Shown: positions 15,174 to 17,322 of the stretch, in pieces
Position numbering within the stretch: position 1 is the stretch's first letter
Layout of the letters: the number at the start of each line of letters is the position of its first letter
DNA from: CADCVT01 sp035940955
Lineage (GTDB): Bacteria; Actinomycetota; Thermoleophilia; Solirubrobacterales; Solirubrobacteraceae
Length of the DNA stretch: 17,322 nt
Assembly (NCBI GenBank): GCA_035940955.1
Contig: DASZEJ010000081.1
Location: 1-17,322 of the forward strand
Direction of reading: 5' to 3'
Translations under genes and position numbers: made by a program
The notes under the pieces: generated by a model
Database searches by the model: none
What the model was told of the DNA's origin: nothing
What the model saw: the letters and a program-made list of their open reading frames with translations, nothing else

Positions 15174-15368
15174 CTAGCCGCCCTGCACCGCGGTGACGAC
15201 CTCGACGCGCGCGCCGTCCGGGACGACGTGCGTGCCCCACTCCCCGCGCGGGACGACCTCGGCGTCGACCGCCACCGCGACGCCGCGATGGGGCAGGTCG
15301 AGGCCGTCGAGCAGCTCGGCGACCGTCGCGCCGCCGCCCTCGGCCGGCTTGCCGTTCAGCACGATCAT
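15174..15368 (-). CDS. thiS: Sulfur carrier protein ThiS
   Basis: A 64-residue ubiquitin-fold protein that carries sulfur as a C-terminal thiocarboxylate for ThiG. It begins with MIVLNGKP, has the VAELLDGLDL helix and VVPRGEW strand, and ends in the required Gly-Gly. Its ATG overlaps the thiO stop as ATGA (15368-15365), and thiG begins 3 bp after its stop, so the three genes are translationally linked. The ThiF adenylyltransferase that activates ThiS is not in this window. Confidence 0.96.
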   Translation of the reverse strand: MIVLNGKPAEGGGATVAELLDGLDLPHRGVAVAVDAEVVPRGEWGTHVVPDGARVEVVTAVQGG

Positions 15369-16453
15369 GCGAGCGCGAGCGCCCCCACGACGCGGTCGGC
15401 GGTGACGGGCGCGAGCAGGACGCCGTTGCGGAAGTGGCCGGTCGCGACGATCGTGCGGCCGCGCCGCTCGACGATCGGCACGTTGCCGGGCGTGCCGGGG
15501 CGCAGCGCGGCGGCGGCCTCCTCGACCACCAGCTCGGAGATCCCCGGGACGACCTCGCCGGCGTCGCGCAGCAGCTCGTAGAGGCCGCCGGCGGTCACCG
15601 TGGTGTCGAACCCGCGCTCCTCGACGGTCGCGCCGAGCGCGTAGCGCCCGTCGCCGCGGGGGACGAGGTAGCCGCCGGGGAAGCGGATCGTGCGCTCGAC
15701 GAGGCCCGGGCCGGCCGGGTCGCGCAGGCGCAGGATCTGGCCCTTGACCGGGCGGACGGGGACGTCGAGCAGGTCGGCCGACCAGGCGCCGGCGGCGAGC
15801 ACGACGGTGCCGGCGCGGAGCACCTCGCCGTTCGCGAGGACGACGGCGGGCGCGCCGGCGTCGCCGTCGCGGTCATCGTCGTGGCCGGCGGCGTCGCCGT
15901 CGCGCAGCGCGACCACCTCCGTCCCCTCGCGCACCTCGACGCGCTCGCGCAGCGCGGCCACCACCGCGCGCGGGTCGACCGCGCGGTCGTCGGGGACGTG
16001 GAGGGCGAGCCGGACGCTCGGCGCGAGCGCGGGCTCCAGCCGGCGGGCGGCGCTGGGCAGCAGCCGCTCGACGCGCAGCCCGAGCCGCTCGCGGTGGGCG
16101 CGCTCGCGGTCGAGCGCCTCGGCCTCGTCGCGGTCGCGGGCGACGATCAGCGTCCCGGCAGCGTGCAGCTCGCCGCCCAGCACGCGCGCGAAGCCCGGCC
16201 ACGCGCGCGCCGCCTCCAGCCCGTCCTCGAGCAGCTCGGCGTGGCCGACCTCGGCCTCGCTCACCGGCGCGAGCATCCCGGCGGCCTGCCCCGACGCCCC
16301 GGCGCCCGCGCGGTCGCGCTCGAGGACGACCGCGCGCAGCCCGCGCCGGCCGGCGCGGTACGCGATCGCCAGGCCGACGATCCCGCCGCCGACGACGGCG
16401 ATGTCCCACTCCTCTTCCTGCGTGGTGCTCAGAACTTCTCCCTTCGCCGGCAT
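15365..16453 (-). CDS. thiO: Glycine oxidase ThiO
   Basis: An FAD-dependent D-amino-acid-oxidase-fold enzyme of about 355-362 residues that oxidises glycine to the imine used by ThiG. The FAD loop VVGGGIVGLA (G22, G24, G27), the second FAD contact VLERD, the GASGQAAGMLAP segment and the C-terminal GHFRNGVLLAP are all clear. The start is unusual. The only ATG/GTG/TTG in frame is ATG 16453, which lies inside the conserved 3' half of the TPP aptamer. A CTG at 16432-16430 sits 5 bp after AAGGGAG (16444-16438) and may be the true start. Residues about 190-206 are an Asp-rich insertion. The stop overlaps thiS. Confidence 0.93.
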   Translation of the reverse strand: MPAKGEVLSTTQEEEWDIAVVGGGIVGLAIAYRAGRRGLRAVVLERDRAGAGASGQAAGMLAPVSEAEVGHAELLEDGLEAARAWPGFARVLGGELHAAGTLIVARDRDEAEALDRERAHRERLGLRVERLLPSAARRLEPALAPSVRLALHVPDDRAVDPRAVVAALRERVEVREGTEVVALRDGDAAGHDDDRDGDAGAPAVVLANGEVLRAGTVVLAAGAWSADLLDVPVRPVKGQILRLRDPAGPGLVERTIRFPGGYLVPRGDGRYALGATVEERGFDTTVTAGGLYELLRDAGEVVPGISELVVEEAAAALRPGTPGNVPIVERRGRTIVATGHFRNGVLLAPVTADRVVGALALA

Positions 16454-16525
16454 GATCCGGATCAGGTGTTGACGGTCGGCGCGGGGCGCGCCCTCTCAGC
16501 CCTGTGCGGGCTCCCGTGTCACCCT
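16432..16525 (-). promoter_or_regulatory. TPP riboswitch (THI element) upstream of thiO
   Basis: Read on the - strand, all conserved aptamer parts are present in order. The P2 arm is GAGCCC...GGGCTGAGA with the invariant CTGAGA. A P3 hairpin GGCGCG/CGCGCC follows, then GACC, then the pyrophosphate-sensor half ACCTGATCCGGATCATGCCGG and GCGAAGGGA. When TPP is bound the aptamer closes. The 3' conserved segment AAGGGAG is also the only Shine-Dalgarno-like sequence before thiO, so control is probably at translation initiation by masking it. No run of T residues for a terminator follows. The 5' boundary is approximate. Confidence 0.95.
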
Positions 16526-16527
16526 CC

Positions 16528-16533
16528 ATCGTA
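16528..16533 (-). promoter_or_regulatory. Candidate -10 element (TACGAT) of the thiO-thiS-thiG operon
   Basis: On the - strand TACGAT lies just before the aptamer. A start 6-8 bp downstream would fall near 16521, right at the 5' edge of the riboswitch, as expected for a short leader. No clear -35 is seen. The element abuts the thiE start codon on the other strand. Confidence 0.4.
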
Positions 16534-17163
16534 GTGCGCGATCTCGAGCACACCCGCCTGTACTTCGTGTGTGGCGCGCGGCCGGGGGGGAAGCCGCTGC
16601 CCGACGTGCTCGCGCCGGCGCTCGCCGGCGGCGTCGACGTCTTCCAGCTGCGGGAGAAGGGGGCGCCGGACGAGGCGGTGCTGAGCGCCGCCGCGGTCGC
16701 GCGCGAGCTGTGCCGCGACGCGGGCGTCCCGTTCATCCTCAACGACCGGCCGGACCTGGTGGAGCGCGCGGGCGCCGACGGCGTCCATGTCGGCCAGGAC
16801 GACGCGCCGGTGGCCGAGGCGCGCGCCGCGGTCGGGGACGGGCGGATCGTCGGGCTCTCCACCCACTCGGAGGCGCAGGCCGACGCGGCGCGGGGCGTCG
16901 ACTACTTCGCGGTCGGGCCGGTGCACGCGACGCCCACGAAGGAGGGCCGCCCGGCGATCGGGCTCGGGCCGGTCCGGCACGCGGCGCGGACGGCCACCGT
17001 GCCGTGGTTCGCGATCGGCGGGATCGACGCGGACACGCTCCCCGCGGTGCTCGACGCCGGCGCGCGCCGGGTCGTCGTCGTGCGGGCGATCGGCGAGGCG
17101 GCCGACCCGGAGGCGGCGGCGCGGACCCTGAGGGAGATGCTGGATGGGGCGGCGCAGTCGTAA
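16534..17163 (+). CDS. thiE: Thiamine-phosphate synthase
   Basis: A TIM-barrel enzyme of 209 residues from GTG 16534 that joins HMP pyrophosphate and thiazole phosphate into thiamine phosphate. Motifs include LYFV at the first strand, the pyrophosphate-binding FQLREKG, NDRPDL, DGVHVGQDD, GLSTHS, the thiazole-side loop ATPTKEG and the phosphate loop AIGGID. GTG 16534 gives a usual N-terminus. GTG 16504 and 16516 are in frame but lie opposite the riboswitch and would add odd residues. There is no evident Shine-Dalgarno. It is divergent from thiO, so the TPP riboswitch does not control it directly. The 3' end overlaps the next gene by 20 bp. Confidence 0.94.
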   Translation: MRDLEHTRLYFVCGARPGGKPLPDVLAPALAGGVDVFQLREKGAPDEAVLSAAAVARELCRDAGVPFILNDRPDLVERAGADGVHVGQDDAPVAEARAAVGDGRIVGLSTHSEAQADAARGVDYFAVGPVHATPTKEGRPAIGLGPVRHAARTATVPWFAIGGIDADTLPAVLDAGARRVVVVRAIGEAADPEAAARTLREMLDGAAQS

Positions 17164-17322
17164 GCGCCGCGACCCGGCGCGCGGCGCGCCCGCGCGCGGG
17201 GACCGCGACGCGCTGCGCCGCGGCTACGCCCGCGGCGAGGCGCGCAACGAGCGGATCCGCGAGGGCCTCGAGCCGCTCGGCCCCGGCGAGCGGCCGCGCG
17301 CGGTGACCGTGGCCGCGGTCGT
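17144..17322 (+). CDS. Unidentified protein, 3' truncated by window end
   Basis: An open frame from ATG 17144 runs off the window after 59 codons. It is preceded by a good Shine-Dalgarno (AGGGAG, 17131-17136) 7 bp before the ATG and overlaps the thiE stop by 20 bp, a common coupled arrangement. The visible part is very basic at first (MGRRSRKRRDP), then a charged helical stretch (RGYARGEARNERIREGLEPL), then GERPRAVTVAAVV, which looks like the start of a membrane segment. I suspect a small single-pass or multi-pass membrane protein with a cytosolic basic N-terminus, but the family is not recognised. Confidence 0.6.
   Translation, partial: MGRRSRKRRDPARGAPARGDRDALRRGYARGEARNERIREGLEPLGPGERPRAVTVAAV

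Noticed and set aside
1..17322. CRISPR arrays, tRNA or rRNA genes, insertion sequences, attachment sites
   Set aside because: No regularly spaced direct repeats, cloverleaf with a CCA end, transposase or integrase gene, or flanking inverted repeats were recognised by eye. A tRNA or covariance-model search was not possible here.

Overview
The window is about 17.3 kb of very GC-rich DNA with tightly packed genes on both strands. Third codon positions are almost all G or C, several genes start with GTG or TTG, and neighbouring genes commonly overlap. Together with the gene content (a PimA-like glycosyltransferase fused to a PHP domain, a phasin-like protein with an actinobacterial C-terminal helical module, and a large secreted subtilase/FG-GAP protein), this suggests an actinobacterium, probably class Thermoleophilia, order Solirubrobacterales. 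That placement is an inference from style and gene content; no rRNA or other marker gene is present.

Layout. Bases 1-3197 (+ strand): the 3' part of a glycosyltransferase-PHP fusion, a divergent family-4 uracil-DNA-glycosylase-like protein, an overlapping polytopic membrane protein with presenilin/signal-peptide-peptidase (A22) signatures, and a 60-residue putative zinc-binding protein. Bases 3194-6773 (- strand): phasin-like protein, TrmA/RlmD-type RNA uracil-5-methyltransferase, zinc-free quinone oxidoreductase and rpiA. Bases 6845-11857 (+): a 1,670-residue secreted multidomain protein with a degenerate subtilase domain, an FG-GAP-type propeller, a Gly-rich linker and a very basic C-terminal domain. 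Bases 11854-12732 (-): argF, divergent from a small endonuclease/exonuclease/phosphatase-family gene (12740-13402, +) only 7 bp away. Bases 13386-14333 (-): a DHH/DHHA1 phosphoesterase. Bases 14400-16525 (-): a TPP riboswitch followed by thiO-thiS-thiG. Bases 16534-17163 (+): divergent thiE, then the 5' end of an unidentified gene running off the window.

How genes work together. ThiO, ThiS and ThiG supply the thiazole half of thiamine, and ThiE joins thiazole and pyrimidine phosphates. The TPP riboswitch in front of thiO provides end-product control. rpiA (pentose phosphate pathway) and argF (arginine) are single housekeeping genes. No mobile element, CRISPR array, tRNA or rRNA was seen, and no gap without a gene exceeds about 75 bp.

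The most interesting object is the membrane protein at 2312-3001. It carries all three hallmark regions of presenilin-type intramembrane aspartyl proteases in the right order and spacing, although the residues next to both aspartates are altered. Other points of note are the loss of the catalytic serine in the secreted subtilase, a thiO start codon buried inside its own TPP aptamer, loss of expected motifs in the UDG-like and RNA-methyltransferase proteins, and palindromic CTAG stop codons shared by two convergent gene pairs.
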